Shown: in pieces, positions 44,460-53,058 of the stretch
How positions within the stretch are numbered: position 1 is the first letter of the stretch
Layout: each line of letters begins with the position of its first letter
The notes under the pieces: model-generated
Seen by the model: the letters and a program-made list of their open reading frames with translations, nothing else
Told to the model about the DNA's origin: nothing
Database searches by the model: none
Origin: Rivularia sp. T60_A2020_040
Lineage (GTDB): Bacteria > Cyanobacteriota > Cyanobacteriia > Cyanobacteriales > Nostocaceae
DNA length: 64,000 nt
Direction: 5' to 3'
Assembly (NCBI GenBank): GCA_015272215.1
Contig: JACYMD010000115.1
Location: 1-64,000, forward strand
Translations under genes and position numbers: made by a program

Positions 44460-45170
44460 ATGGCTTTACCTGACGACGACTGCAACTGGGAAGAGAAAGA
44501 TAATCAAATCTGGGAAAATAATTCTACAAATCATCATAACCAAGAAACAATATCTCCAAAAATAGCAAAACAGATAAATATTGAATCAGAAGAAACAGCT
44601 TTATCACTACCTCAAATTACAATTCGTAAACGCTTACCTTGGCTATTAGGAAATATACTCTTATATATTACTGCTGCTAGTGCGATTTCTCCATTTCAAA
44701 ATACTATTTCTCATATACCTGTACTCGCTGTAATTATGCCAATTATTTCTAATACTAGTGGAAATGTGGCGATTCAAGCTGTCTCCGTTACATTGCGAGG
44801 ATTAGGGACAGGTGAAGTTACACCTTTAGACACATTAAAAGTTCTGCGAAAAGAGATTTTTGCAGCATTAGTAACTTCTATAGTCTTGGGAATAACCTTG
44901 GGAATTTTATCATTAATTTGGTCTCCACCAGAAGAGCGTTGGATATCTATTATTGCATCATTTGTGATGATAATGAACGTATTTATAGCCGCTACATTAG
45001 GAACATTATTACCGATGAGTTTAAAAAGAATTAATCTCGATCCAGGATTAATTAGCGGTCCTTTTTTAACAACAATATTGGATACTATTAGCTTTTTAAC
45101 TTTTTTAACAATGATTGCGATCGTTCAGTCATCTCCTAACATCATATCTCAGTTCAGTCAGACATTCTAA
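44460..45170 (+). CDS. Stand-alone MgtE-type membrane domain (divalent cation transporter)
   Basis: 236 residues. Residues about 1-55 are acidic and polar, without a known domain. Residues about 58-236 match the five-helix pore domain of MgtE/SLC41: RLPWLLGNILLYITAASAIS, AVIMPIISNTSGNVAIQAVS (the conserved P....GN.G.Q motif) and GPFLTTILDTISFLTFL with the pore Asp. The N domain and CBS pair that form the Mg2+ sensor of normal MgtE are missing, so gating must differ. The start is an ATG with little ribosome-site support. It could move Mg2+ or another divalent ion across the inner membrane. It leads a row with an OB-like protein and feoAB. Confidence 0.82.
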   Translation: MALPDDDCNWEEKDNQIWENNSTNHHNQETISPKIAKQINIESEETALSLPQITIRKRLPWLLGNILLYITAASAISPFQNTISHIPVLAVIMPIISNTSGNVAIQAVSVTLRGLGTGEVTPLDTLKVLRKEIFAALVTSIVLGITLGILSLIWSPPEERWISIIASFVMIMNVFIAATLGTLLPMSLKRINLDPGLISGPFLTTILDTISFLTFLTMIAIVQSSPNIISQFSQTF

Positions 45171-45237
45171 TTTATGATGTTGAAACAAAAGATTAGCTTT
45201 GGTAACATAATTTTAAGTAGCATCGGAAAATGAAATT

Positions 45238-46140
45238 ATGAATAACCCAGAATATCGAGTCAAAAGAGAATTAGCGCCAGAAGTTTTTCAATTAGCATCT
45301 GAATTATACGCCCAAAAACAGCAAGAATATTCTCTCGAAGAATTAATATCAATTGGAAAAGAAGCCGAAATACCTGCCGAATTTATTCAACAAGCTGTGG
45401 ATGTAATTCAATCTCGACAAACTAGCGAAGAAATAGCGGTTAAAAATCAACATAAATATCCTAAATTAAAAATGGCTTTGTTAGGAGTATTAGCCACAGC
45501 TACTACTTTAGGAGTTGGTGGGTGGGTGTATGGTAGCCTTTCCCCCCAAACACAACAACTAAATTCTAAATCTTCGACGGCTATCATGCCGAAAAAAGGT
45601 GATAAAAAAGAGAGTGGAAATGTGGAAAGATACTTATTAAATAAACAGGGTTTAGTTGATGGTTTTTTACTCAATAATGGTAAACAAATTAAATTTGCGT
45701 CTCACATGAGTGAGCAGATAGTAGATACAATTAAACCGGGAGATTTTGTAGAAGTTGTGGGTAAAATGGGTACTCCTACAAGCTACGGACAAGAAATAGA
45801 TGCTCGTTTAATTACTAATGCTCAAACAAAGCAAACAATTGGTAAACAACCTAAATCTAAAGGCAAGAAAAAACCAGATTTTATTGATGTTAATTCTTTG
45901 AAGATTGACGATACAGTTCAACATTGGTTAGTTAATGGTAAAGGAGAAATTAAAGGAGCGATTCTCACATCTGGAACTCAAGTTCACTTTTCTAAAGCTC
46001 TGGCTAAAAATTTAAATCAACAGCTTAAATCCGGTAGTCAAATCAAAGCAGAAGGAGTTGGAAAAGAAACTCCATATGGCTATGTAATTGAAGTTATTTC
46101 TGCTAAAATTGATGGAGAATTATTGCCCAATGGGAAATAA
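45238..46140 (+). CDS. Membrane-anchored protein with two OB-fold-like repeats
   Basis: 300 residues. The N-terminal ~60 residues are helical (LAPEVFQLASELYAQKQQEY, SLEELISIGKEAEIP). One membrane helix lies at about 78-100 (KMALLGVLATATTLGVGGWV). Two similar beta-rich repeats follow (about 128-195 and 222-292), each with the pattern LVNGKG-EIKGAIL-T-G-QVHF, a KPGD-type turn and PYGY..E. They resemble DUF5666-type OB folds. The second half would face the periplasm or lumen. It lies 67 bases after the MgtE-like gene and 254 bases before feoA, all on the plus strand, so a role in metal homeostasis is possible but unproven. Confidence 0.65.
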   Translation: MNNPEYRVKRELAPEVFQLASELYAQKQQEYSLEELISIGKEAEIPAEFIQQAVDVIQSRQTSEEIAVKNQHKYPKLKMALLGVLATATTLGVGGWVYGSLSPQTQQLNSKSSTAIMPKKGDKKESGNVERYLLNKQGLVDGFLLNNGKQIKFASHMSEQIVDTIKPGDFVEVVGKMGTPTSYGQEIDARLITNAQTKQTIGKQPKSKGKKKPDFIDVNSLKIDDTVQHWLVNGKGEIKGAILTSGTQVHFSKALAKNLNQQLKSGSQIKAEGVGKETPYGYVIEVISAKIDGELLPNGK

Positions 46141-46394
46141 TAAATACTAAGTTAAAAGTATTGATTAATGGGGGAGTAGATATCAAAAAAATATTTATGT
46201 TTTACTGTATTTTCCACTCCCTACTTGCGAATAATTTAGATGATGACACATCGATTTGTGAAGTGATAAGTCGCGTTTTAAAAGAAATATTTGTAATCCT
46301 AAACAATTATGATAAAACCCGACTTTTGTGGTTGTCGTAACTCGCTTTTCTGTAGGGGTATTCACATTATTAATAAATAAAACTCTTTATATTT

Positions 46395-46628
46395 ATGAAA
46401 AACATGGAACTTTCTAGTTTAAAAGTAGGAGAAACAGCAGTAATTTTAGAATTATCAGGTGAACAAAGTTTACAGCAGCGTTTATTAGCTTTAGGTTTTC
46501 GTCCAGGGAAACGCATTAAAATACTCAGAAAAGCCTGGTTAAATGGTCCTTTACACATCAAAATTGGCACAACAGAAGTAATGGTACGTCGTCGGGATAC
46601 TTCTGCTATTAAAGTAATCAAAGATTAA
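46395..46628 (+). CDS. feoA: Ferrous iron transport protein A
   Basis: 77 residues with the SH3-like FeoA fold: LSSLKVGETAVILELSG, QQRLLALGFRPGKRIKIL, and IKIGTTEVMVRRRDTSAIKV. FeoA is a small cytosolic partner required for FeoB-driven Fe2+ uptake. It precedes feoB by about 100 bases on the same strand. An alternative start at 46404 (MELSSL) is possible. No feoC is seen. Upstream there is half of an AAGTCGGG repeat (46314-46327). Confidence 0.93.
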   Translation: MKNMELSSLKVGETAVILELSGEQSLQQRLLALGFRPGKRIKILRKAWLNGPLHIKIGTTEVMVRRRDTSAIKVIKD

Positions 46629-46729
46629 TCTAAATTATGAATATTTTGTTATTAATGTTTTATTCATAGAGATATCATTAATGATTTATTTAAAACCTGC
46701 AACCAAAAATCCAAAATCTAAAATCCCCA

Positions 46730-48583
46730 ATGACTCACTGTAATCCTTCTTCTATATCCCCAGATAAATTATCTAGCGAACTCAAACAAATTGCTGTATT
46801 AGGAATGCCAAATACAGGTAAATCAACTTTTTTTAATCGCTTTACAGGTTCCCAAGCTAGTATTGGTAATTGGCCAGGAATGACGGTTGATTTAATGATG
46901 GCAGAAGTTAGCTTAAATGAACAACCAACGCAAGTAGTAGATTTACCAGGAATATATGATTTACGAGGCTTTTCGGAAGATGAAGCTGTGGTACAAAAGT
47001 TTTTAGAAACCACACCAGTTCATCTAGTTATTATTATTCTCAACTCTACTCAAATTGAGCGACAAATTAGTTTAGCATTACAAATTAAAAGTTTAAAATT
47101 ACCCGCAGTATTATTGTTAAATATGGCAGATGAAGCACCAAGCTTTGGTGTCGCAATTAATTATCAAACACTCAGCGAACATCTGCAAATACCAGTCATT
47201 CCCATTAGTGCTAAATATGGAGAAGGTTGTGATAAAGCATTTGAAATAATTGCTAAAAATTTACAACAGCAAAATCAACCGATAACAGTGGGGAAAGTCA
47301 GCGAAAAATTGCCATCAGAAGCAGAAATAAATTCCCAAATGGAATCAATATTAACCGCAGCAGTGACAATTAACAGCGAAATTTCTGAAAATTGGACAAC
47401 TCGCTTAGATAAAATATTTCTCCATCCGATTTTTGGACTACCAATATTTTTTATCACCATGTTTTTCATATTTCAATTTATCTATGCTTTGGGAATACCA
47501 TTGCAAGATTTATTGACAGATGGATTAGCTTGGTTCAAAGATAATGCATTAGAACCTTTATTAAATTATTTACCTTGGTTAGGAACCTTTTGGCATAACT
47601 TTATTGTTGAAGGTATTTACGAAGGAATTGGTACAGTTGCAGCATTTATTCCCGTGATTTTCTTGTTCTTTATTTGTATGGGAATAGTTGAAGATAGCGG
47701 TTATTTATCCCGCTCCGCTTTCTTAATGGACGCATTCATGGAAAGATTAGGTTTAGATGGACGTTCCTTTGTCATGTCGTTAATGGGATTTGGGTGTAAT
47801 GTCCCTGCAATTATGGGATTAAGAGTAATGCGCTCGCCAGCTTTAAGAATGCTTTCAATGTTGGTAATTCCCTTTTCTTTATGCTCAGCAAGATTGAATG
47901 TATTTATCTTCATGACGACGGCATTATTCACACCTAAACAAGCACCAATTGTCCTATTTAGTCTATATTTATTTAGCTTTGCTGCGGCAATTTTAACCGC
48001 TGCATTATTTAAAGGAATGTTTCCTAATAGCGAACCAATGGTATTAGAATTACCTCCCTATCGCTTCCCAACAATCAAACAAATGATAACCAAAGCTTGG
48101 AATGAAGCGACTAATTTCTTATTTTGGTCACGGAGATTTATTATCTTTGGAGTAGTGATAATTTGGCTGTGCAATAACTTACCCACCAACGTACCACCAG
48201 CTAGTTCCCAAACAATTTCTGGGATGATTAGTCATGTTACTCAACCGATTTTATCTCCCTTGGGAATCAATTCACAATTAGCAGTAGCTTTGATTTTTGG
48301 ATTTATTGCTAAAGAAATTGTCTTAGGTGGTTTAGCTATTATTTATAGCGCTCAATCAGAAGCCGGACTTGCAAAACTTATTGCCGAACAAATTGACTGG
48401 GTACAAGCTTATAGTTTTATGTTATTTACCCTGCTTTATGTTCCTTGTTTGTCCACAGTTGCCGTGATTAAAAGTGAATCTAAAAGCGATAAATTTACTT
48501 GGTTATCAATAGCTTGGTCTTTAGGTTTAGCTTGGATAGCTACTTTTATATTTTATCAAGGAGCGCGATTTTTGGGATGGTAA
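46730..48583 (+). CDS. feoB: Ferrous iron transporter FeoB
   Basis: 617 residues. An N-terminal G domain has G1 GMPNTGKST (25-33), G3 DLPG and G4 NMAD, and is followed by a guanine-exchange-limiting helical region (about 150-215). About eight to ten membrane helices form the permease, with gate motifs GFGCNVPAIMGLRVM and PFSLCSARL. It brings Fe2+ across the inner membrane. The length is shorter than E. coli FeoB (773) and typical for cyanobacteria. Both conserved gate cysteines are present. The gene is followed by a repeat-filled spacer with no further feo gene. Confidence 0.96.
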   Translation: MTHCNPSSISPDKLSSELKQIAVLGMPNTGKSTFFNRFTGSQASIGNWPGMTVDLMMAEVSLNEQPTQVVDLPGIYDLRGFSEDEAVVQKFLETTPVHLVIIILNSTQIERQISLALQIKSLKLPAVLLLNMADEAPSFGVAINYQTLSEHLQIPVIPISAKYGEGCDKAFEIIAKNLQQQNQPITVGKVSEKLPSEAEINSQMESILTAAVTINSEISENWTTRLDKIFLHPIFGLPIFFITMFFIFQFIYALGIPLQDLLTDGLAWFKDNALEPLLNYLPWLGTFWHNFIVEGIYEGIGTVAAFIPVIFLFFICMGIVEDSGYLSRSAFLMDAFMERLGLDGRSFVMSLMGFGCNVPAIMGLRVMRSPALRMLSMLVIPFSLCSARLNVFIFMTTALFTPKQAPIVLFSLYLFSFAAAILTAALFKGMFPNSEPMVLELPPYRFPTIKQMITKAWNEATNFLFWSRRFIIFGVVIIWLCNNLPTNVPPASSQTISGMISHVTQPILSPLGINSQLAVALIFGFIAKEIVLGGLAIIYSAQSEAGLAKLIAEQIDWVQAYSFMLFTLLYVPCLSTVAVIKSESKSDKFTWLSIAWSLGLAWIATFIFYQGARFLGW

Positions 48584-49011
48584 TTTACCGTTTAATTATC
48601 GGAAGTATATTAGTGGTTCACCACATAAGTTTTAAGGGGTAATGCGTTCGTAGTGGGAGCGTCTCGCTCCCTGGTAGTAGCTAGCAAGAAGTATGCCCTC
48701 CGGGGCAGGCTACGCCTACGCACTACCTCAACCCCGCAAAATTAATGTGGTGGTATACTAGCCACCAAATTAATTTTGATTGATAAATATCTGTAGTGGT
48801 TCTAGCTTTCACTACTTTATTACCCCGCAGAATTAAAGTAGCCTATATATCCTATATATTGTGATTGCTTTGTTCCACCCAATGATCAAAAGCCCCTTTT
48901 ACTATCGATTGCACAAAAAAACAATTGCTAGATAGCAGGATGCGCTATCGACACTATTTATGCTTTCCTTGATAGGAGGAATAGATAAACACTTGGGAAA
49001 GGAATGAAATT
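48584..49011. other. Repeat-filled spacer after feoB
   Basis: It contains a GTAGTGGGAGCGTCTCGCTC...CGCACTAC element (48650-48726), related to 57232-57398. A 40-bp imperfect palindrome AAAATTAAT..GGTGG / CCACC..ATTAATTTT lies at 48738-48777. A GTAGTG...CACTAC hairpin lies near 48793-48815. No gene is seen. The palindromes could end the feo transcript. Confidence 0.6.
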
Positions 49012-49647
49012 ATGATTATTGTTCATCATCTGAATAATTCGCGATCGCAACGTATATTATGGCTGCTGGAAGAATTGGGTATAGAATACGAAATTAAGTA
49101 TTACCAACGCGACTCAGAAACAATGCTGGCACCGGCATCGCTGCACGAAGTTCATCCCTTGGGAAAATCGCCGGTAATTACGGATGCACACCTGACAATT
49201 GCCGAATCAGGTGCCATCGTTGAATACTTAGTGAATCGTTACGGTAACGGTAAGTTAATCCCAGCAGTCGATACACCAGAACGCTTGCGCTACACTTATT
49301 GGCTGCATTATGCTGAAGGTTCTGCAATGCCACCGTTACTTTTTAACTTGATTTTTAACCTGTTTGGAATCAAAGACAGCAGCGCCATGGATGGATTCAT
49401 CGCACCTCAGATTCAGCTGCACTTTGACTATATAGAAGACGAACTTGCTAAAAGTAACTGGTTTGTGGGAGATGAATTCACCGCAGCCGATATTCAAATG
49501 AGCTTTCCTTTAGAATTGCTCGCAAATGTTCCGCAACAGGTTGAAAATCGACCTCATATTCAAGAGTTTTTAGCTCGCATTCACCAACGAGCTGCTTACA
49601 AAAGGGGACTTGAGCGGGGAGGCGAATACGATTTTGGGTTTTCTTAA
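49012..49647 (+). CDS. Glutathione S-transferase family protein
   Basis: 211 residues. The N-terminal thioredoxin-like domain (about 1-78, LNNSRSQRILWLLEELG with the Ser likely contacting glutathione, then GKSPVI and ESGAIVEYL, the glutathione site) is followed by an all-helical C-terminal domain (about 88-205, WFVGDEFTAADIQMSFPLEL with the N-capping motif). GSTs conjugate glutathione to electrophiles or act as peroxidases. An AAAGGAATG ribosome region precedes the ATG. Substrate unknown. It is followed by the desaturase/SDR fusion on the same strand, 121 bases away. Confidence 0.92.
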   Translation: MIIVHHLNNSRSQRILWLLEELGIEYEIKYYQRDSETMLAPASLHEVHPLGKSPVITDAHLTIAESGAIVEYLVNRYGNGKLIPAVDTPERLRYTYWLHYAEGSAMPPLLFNLIFNLFGIKDSSAMDGFIAPQIQLHFDYIEDELAKSNWFVGDEFTAADIQMSFPLELLANVPQQVENRPHIQEFLARIHQRAAYKRGLERGGEYDFGFS

Positions 49648-49768
49648 TTAATCAACTGTTGTGATATATCCTTAATTTTGGTTGCTCGGAAGTGATAAAG
49701 AAAATGTATTGTGTAAAAGAACGCAAATACAGAATATAAACATTAGCCGAGATTAAAAAAAAACCGTG

Positions 49769-50980
49769 ATGGGAGCAGGATTACAGATTAATTGGGTTGT
49801 GGTGACTTATGCTGGGTTGCAATTTGTCATTTGGGGATTTATCTCAATTTTGATTGCTGAGGTGGTTAGAGATAGCTATCACGCTGCTTGTCATCATGTG
49901 AAATGGCTTGGCAAATGGCACAATAAGCATCATATGGTATACAGACGGGATTTATCGATAATTTCTCTGGAAGCTTATCGGAATTCTCAGCTTTATCACG
50001 ATATTGTTGAATCGATTTTGCTTTTAATTATAATAAGCGCGATCGCGATTGTTTTTCGTCCTTTAGGTTTATGGTTGGGTGTAGTTTATGCTGGAACTTT
50101 TTTTTATGGAGCATCTCTAAGGTATATTTTGGGTAAAGTTGAAACCGACTATACCCATAAACCGGGAGCGTTGGAGGTGATTCCTTCTGTGTGGTGGGTA
50201 AATCGTGCTTACCATTGGCGGCATCATTTTGATGATGTCAATGCTTATTATAGTGGTGTATTTCCAATAGTAGATAAAGTTTTGGGAACCGCACTTTCTT
50301 TCAAAGGTAAAACCGTTGCTTTAACCGGAGCTAGTGGTAGTTTAGGACAAGCAATCACCGCCCAACTACTAAAAAACAATGCTAAAGTTGTTGCATTGAC
50401 AACTCATCCCGAAAAATTTGTCGAACAACCACGATTTACAGTAATATCTTGGGAATCGGGAAACGAAGAAGAATTGCGATCGCGCTTAGAAAAGGTGGAT
50501 ATTTTAATTATTAACCACGGAATAAATGTCTACGGTAGCCGCACTCCAGAAGATATTGATAAATCTTTTGAAATCAATACATTTTCAGCAGTTAGATTAA
50601 TGGATGTATTTTTCTCAACTGTAACGGGTGCGGATGCGAAAGCAACCAAGGAAATTTGGATCAATACATCAGAAGCGGAAGTTTCCCCAGCTTTAAGTCC
50701 GTTGTACGAATTGAGCAAAAGAACATTAGGAAATCTCATTACTTTAAAACGGTTGAATTCTCCTTGTACAATTCGTAAATTGATATTAGGACCATTCAAA
50801 AGTCAATTGAATCCTTATGGGGTAATGTCAGCAGAACAAGTTGCTAGTGGGATTGTATTTTTAGCTCGTCGGGATTTTCGCAATATTATCGTTACTGTTA
50901 ATCCTTTGACTTATATATTTTTCCCAATCAAGGAATTGAGTACCTGGTTGTACTATCGGATTTTCAGTGTTGCCAAATAG
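49769..50980 (+). CDS. Bifunctional sterol desaturase-like / short-chain dehydrogenase fusion
   Basis: 403 residues from ATG at 49769. The N-terminal membrane part (about 1-170) has the His clusters of the fatty acid hydroxylase/sterol desaturase superfamily: DSYHAACHH, KWHNKHHMVYRR and YHWRHHFDD, which bind a di-iron centre. The C-terminal part (about 178-375) is an SDR fold: VALTGASGSLGQAI cofactor loop, NHGI in place of NNAG, and YELSK at the catalytic site. Fusions of this kind are annotated in several cyanobacteria. One chain would hydroxylate or desaturate a lipid-like substrate and then oxidise or reduce it. The substrate is unknown. A terminator-like hairpin follows at 50998. Confidence 0.87.
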   Translation: MGAGLQINWVVVTYAGLQFVIWGFISILIAEVVRDSYHAACHHVKWLGKWHNKHHMVYRRDLSIISLEAYRNSQLYHDIVESILLLIIISAIAIVFRPLGLWLGVVYAGTFFYGASLRYILGKVETDYTHKPGALEVIPSVWWVNRAYHWRHHFDDVNAYYSGVFPIVDKVLGTALSFKGKTVALTGASGSLGQAITAQLLKNNAKVVALTTHPEKFVEQPRFTVISWESGNEEELRSRLEKVDILIINHGINVYGSRTPEDIDKSFEINTFSAVRLMDVFFSTVTGADAKATKEIWINTSEAEVSPALSPLYELSKRTLGNLITLKRLNSPCTIRKLILGPFKSQLNPYGVMSAEQVASGIVFLARRDFRNIIVTVNPLTYIFFPIKELSTWLYYRIFSVAK

Positions 50981-50997
50981 GATTAGAAATTTAACTG

Positions 50998-51031
50998 TAG
51001 AGATGTAAAATTTTACGTCTCTATAAAGTTT
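50998..51031 (+). terminator. GAGACGT hairpin followed by T-run
   Basis: TAGAGATGTAAAATTTTACG and TCTCTA form a stem 18 bases after the desaturase/SDR stop. ATAAAGTTTTTTT follows, matching a Rho-independent terminator. It belongs to the dispersed hairpin family. Confidence 0.65.
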
Positions 51032-51225
51032 TTTTCGATTGATTCGTGTTCGCGTAATTCATATTTTGTTCTTAAACAGGGAATAGGCAACTCTTAACAG
51101 GAAAATATCTTAAGAATTGTGGCTACCGCTATCATTACGATCGCGGTTTTCGATTGAGTAGAATACATTCAAATTGTAGGATGGAAATTCCTGTCCACCC
51201 AATTTTTATCAATTTTATTTGTATT

Positions 51226-51475
51226 GCACCCCGCCCTCTGGACACCCCTCTCCAATGTCTTGGAGAGGGGAAGGGGGTGAATATAATTCGTAATTCGTAA
51301 TTCGTAATTAGGGTTCCCCATAAATAAAATAATGGTGCTTAAACATTGCCTACAATCAGGACATCCACGGATAAATCCGGGGGCTATGTCCTGACGGACA
51401 CGCGGAGCTAACAGACCATAAAATTTACTTGGTGAGGTTTTAGTCTATTGGACTCAACTGACATTTACTATATTG
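51226..51475. repeat. Interrupted second copy of the 4906-5035 palindromic element
   Basis: The left part (GTATTGCACCCCGCCCTC ... AAGGGGGTGA, to 51280) and right part (GGTGAGGTTTTAGTCTATTG, from 51431) match the intact element at 4906-5035. They are separated by 150 bp that include a TAATTCG heptamer array and a TCAGGACAT...ATGTCCTGA hairpin. GGTGA occurs on both sides of the 150-bp insert. Confidence 0.7.
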
Positions 51476-51531
51476 CAACTGGTGCATTGCGGTGAAATCA
51501 ATAGGACTTAAAAAACCATCAGAAAATCTAG

Positions 51532-52374
51532 TTAAAATCTAAATGTAGTACGTAAAAGTCCTGCATAAATTGTGTCGTTGTCATCGTTATGTTCTGGATT
51601 CAGAATCATAATCAAACCGGGAGTAATAGAAATCCTGTCGTTGATTTGATGACGATACAATGCTTCCAAATGTAACGATGTACCTGAGTCTTTACGGTCA
51701 GCAATATCATTACTTGTGGCTTTTGGTGGCATTCCAATAATAATACCGCCCAAGTTACCTTTTTTACCAAGGTCAGGGAATGCGAATGTTGCAGCCCAAT
51801 TCCAAACAGTTGCTTCTGCACCTTTATTTGTACCAGATTTTGCTTCCGCTTCTGTCATTCCCACCCAACCGGAGATGTTAAATTTAGAACTAACTCGCAC
51901 ATTAGCAACTGCACCGTAAGAATTGCTCTGGGTAGGAACGTTATTAAAAGGTCTTCTCGCATTCACACTACCAGTACCACCTGTAAGATCAACTCCTGGT
52001 CCAGTACCTCCAGGAAAATAGGCATTTACATAAGTAAAACCTAAGCCGAGGTTTTTTGTGGGGGTGAAGGTTAACTGTCCCAAGATATTGCTGTTACCGT
52101 CAAATAATCCATTCTTTTGATCGGGATTATTCGCGTTTCTAGCTCGGTATGCAGCAGTTAATTCCACAGATTTACCGAATTTATGGGAAACTCCCACACC
52201 TGGACCATCGACAATTCGATATAAAGGGCTATATCTACCAAATCGAGAAATGGCACCATTTGCACCACTTTGAAAGGAGCGATTGAGTGTTGGAGCTTCT
52301 ATAGCGAAAGTCGGAACTGTCAACAATCCCCAAAGGATTGGAGCGCTGATTAGACAATATTCAAACCGCAACAT
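51532..52374 (-). CDS. Shortened iron-uptake-type outer membrane porin
   Basis: 280 residues. A signal peptide (about 1-25, ISAPILWGLLTVPTFA) leads straight into the second half of a cyanobacterial porin barrel: ISRFGRYSPLYRIVDGPGVGVS, KSVELTAAYRARNANNP, LGQLTFTPTKNLGLGFTYVNAY, ending in the outer-membrane signature ...TTFRF. Full-length members have about 500-600 residues with an N-terminal SLH domain and coiled coil; both are missing here. The final Phe and alternating barrel strands are intact. A GAGGAG ribosome site 10 bases upstream supports the start. It may be a degraded gene or a short porin. It sits next to ferric iron transporter genes. Confidence 0.75.
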   Translation of the reverse strand: MLRFEYCLISAPILWGLLTVPTFAIEAPTLNRSFQSGANGAISRFGRYSPLYRIVDGPGVGVSHKFGKSVELTAAYRARNANNPDQKNGLFDGNSNILGQLTFTPTKNLGLGFTYVNAYFPGGTGPGVDLTGGTGSVNARRPFNNVPTQSNSYGAVANVRVSSKFNISGWVGMTEAEAKSGTNKGAEATVWNWAATFAFPDLGKKGNLGGIIIGMPPKATSNDIADRKDSGTSLHLEALYRHQINDRISITPGLIMILNPEHNDDNDTIYAGLLRTTFRF

Positions 52375-52384
52375 TAGTTAATTT

Positions 52385-52394
52385 CTCCTCACAC
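52385..52394 (-). promoter_or_regulatory. Ribosome site of the porin gene, complementary to the Yfr1 motif
   Basis: The mRNA reads GUGUGAGGAG, 10 bases before the AUG. This is the exact complement of CUCCUCACAC, ten of the 11 bases in the conserved single-stranded core of the cyanobacterial small RNA Yfr1. Confidence 0.5.
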
Positions 52395-53058
52395 TATTTA
52401 GAAAAGATTTCTATCTATTTTGATACGAGTAAATACGCATCATCATTTAACCTTCTTCTTTGAGCGAAGAAGATTTCGTTCAAACAGCACAGCCAGAAAA
52501 TATCTAAGAAAGAGCTACTTAGACGTTTATCGATAAATTATCAATATCTGTTAACTGCCGAAAAAACAGTACTTTTTTATACTTTTTCCAACAAGCTATA
52601 TTGATAATAATTATTAAATATATAAATCTGCACCCTATTTTGAATCATCCTATAGGTATTGACCTTTAAAGTCAATAGTGATAAAAATCTATGTCAATAA
52701 ATAAACCAACTTTGATATGCTAAATATATTGTAGTATTAATAAAAATAGTGAAAATTCCCTCTCAACTGACTTTTTTACATAAAATCAAGTTAATTTCTT
52801 TAACAAAATTCTCAATGTAAATCCTGATTATGCTTACATAACAATCAAAAGACATCTCGGTAAAAGATGTAGAGACCTAGCAATACGCCCCGTCTCTACA
52901 AAGGTTCTGGACAACGCATAATTAATTTTCGGAGATGTCTAAAATAAACACTTTTTAACTAAAAAAATAAGGTTACATTATATACTTGTTTTTCTTAGTG
53001 ATTGCCAATACAGTAAAAAAGTTGCGATTAATTCTTAACAAGTTTGGGGAGAGGTAAG
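52395..53058. other. Divergent spacer upstream of the porin and iron-binding protein genes
   Basis: About 660 bp, very AT-rich, presumably holding both promoters. It contains a GAGACGT-family hairpin (52869-52900, GTAGAGACC...CGTCTCTAC) and ACAAAATTCTCAATG (52804-52818), a weak Fur-box-like site. No gene is seen. Confidence 0.45.

Noticed and set aside
42246-48583. Natural-product gene cluster around the ABC exporter
   Set aside because: No synthase, precursor peptide or tailoring gene lies nearby; the neighbours are metal transporters.
52381-52400. Plus-strand TCTCCTCACAC as a possible Yfr1 gene
   Set aside because: The flanking hairpins of Yfr1 are absent; the match is better explained as the porin ribosome site on the other strand.
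53044-53058. TTG at 53044 as the futA start
   Set aside because: No ribosome site precedes it, whereas GGAGAGG lies five bases before the TTG at 53059.
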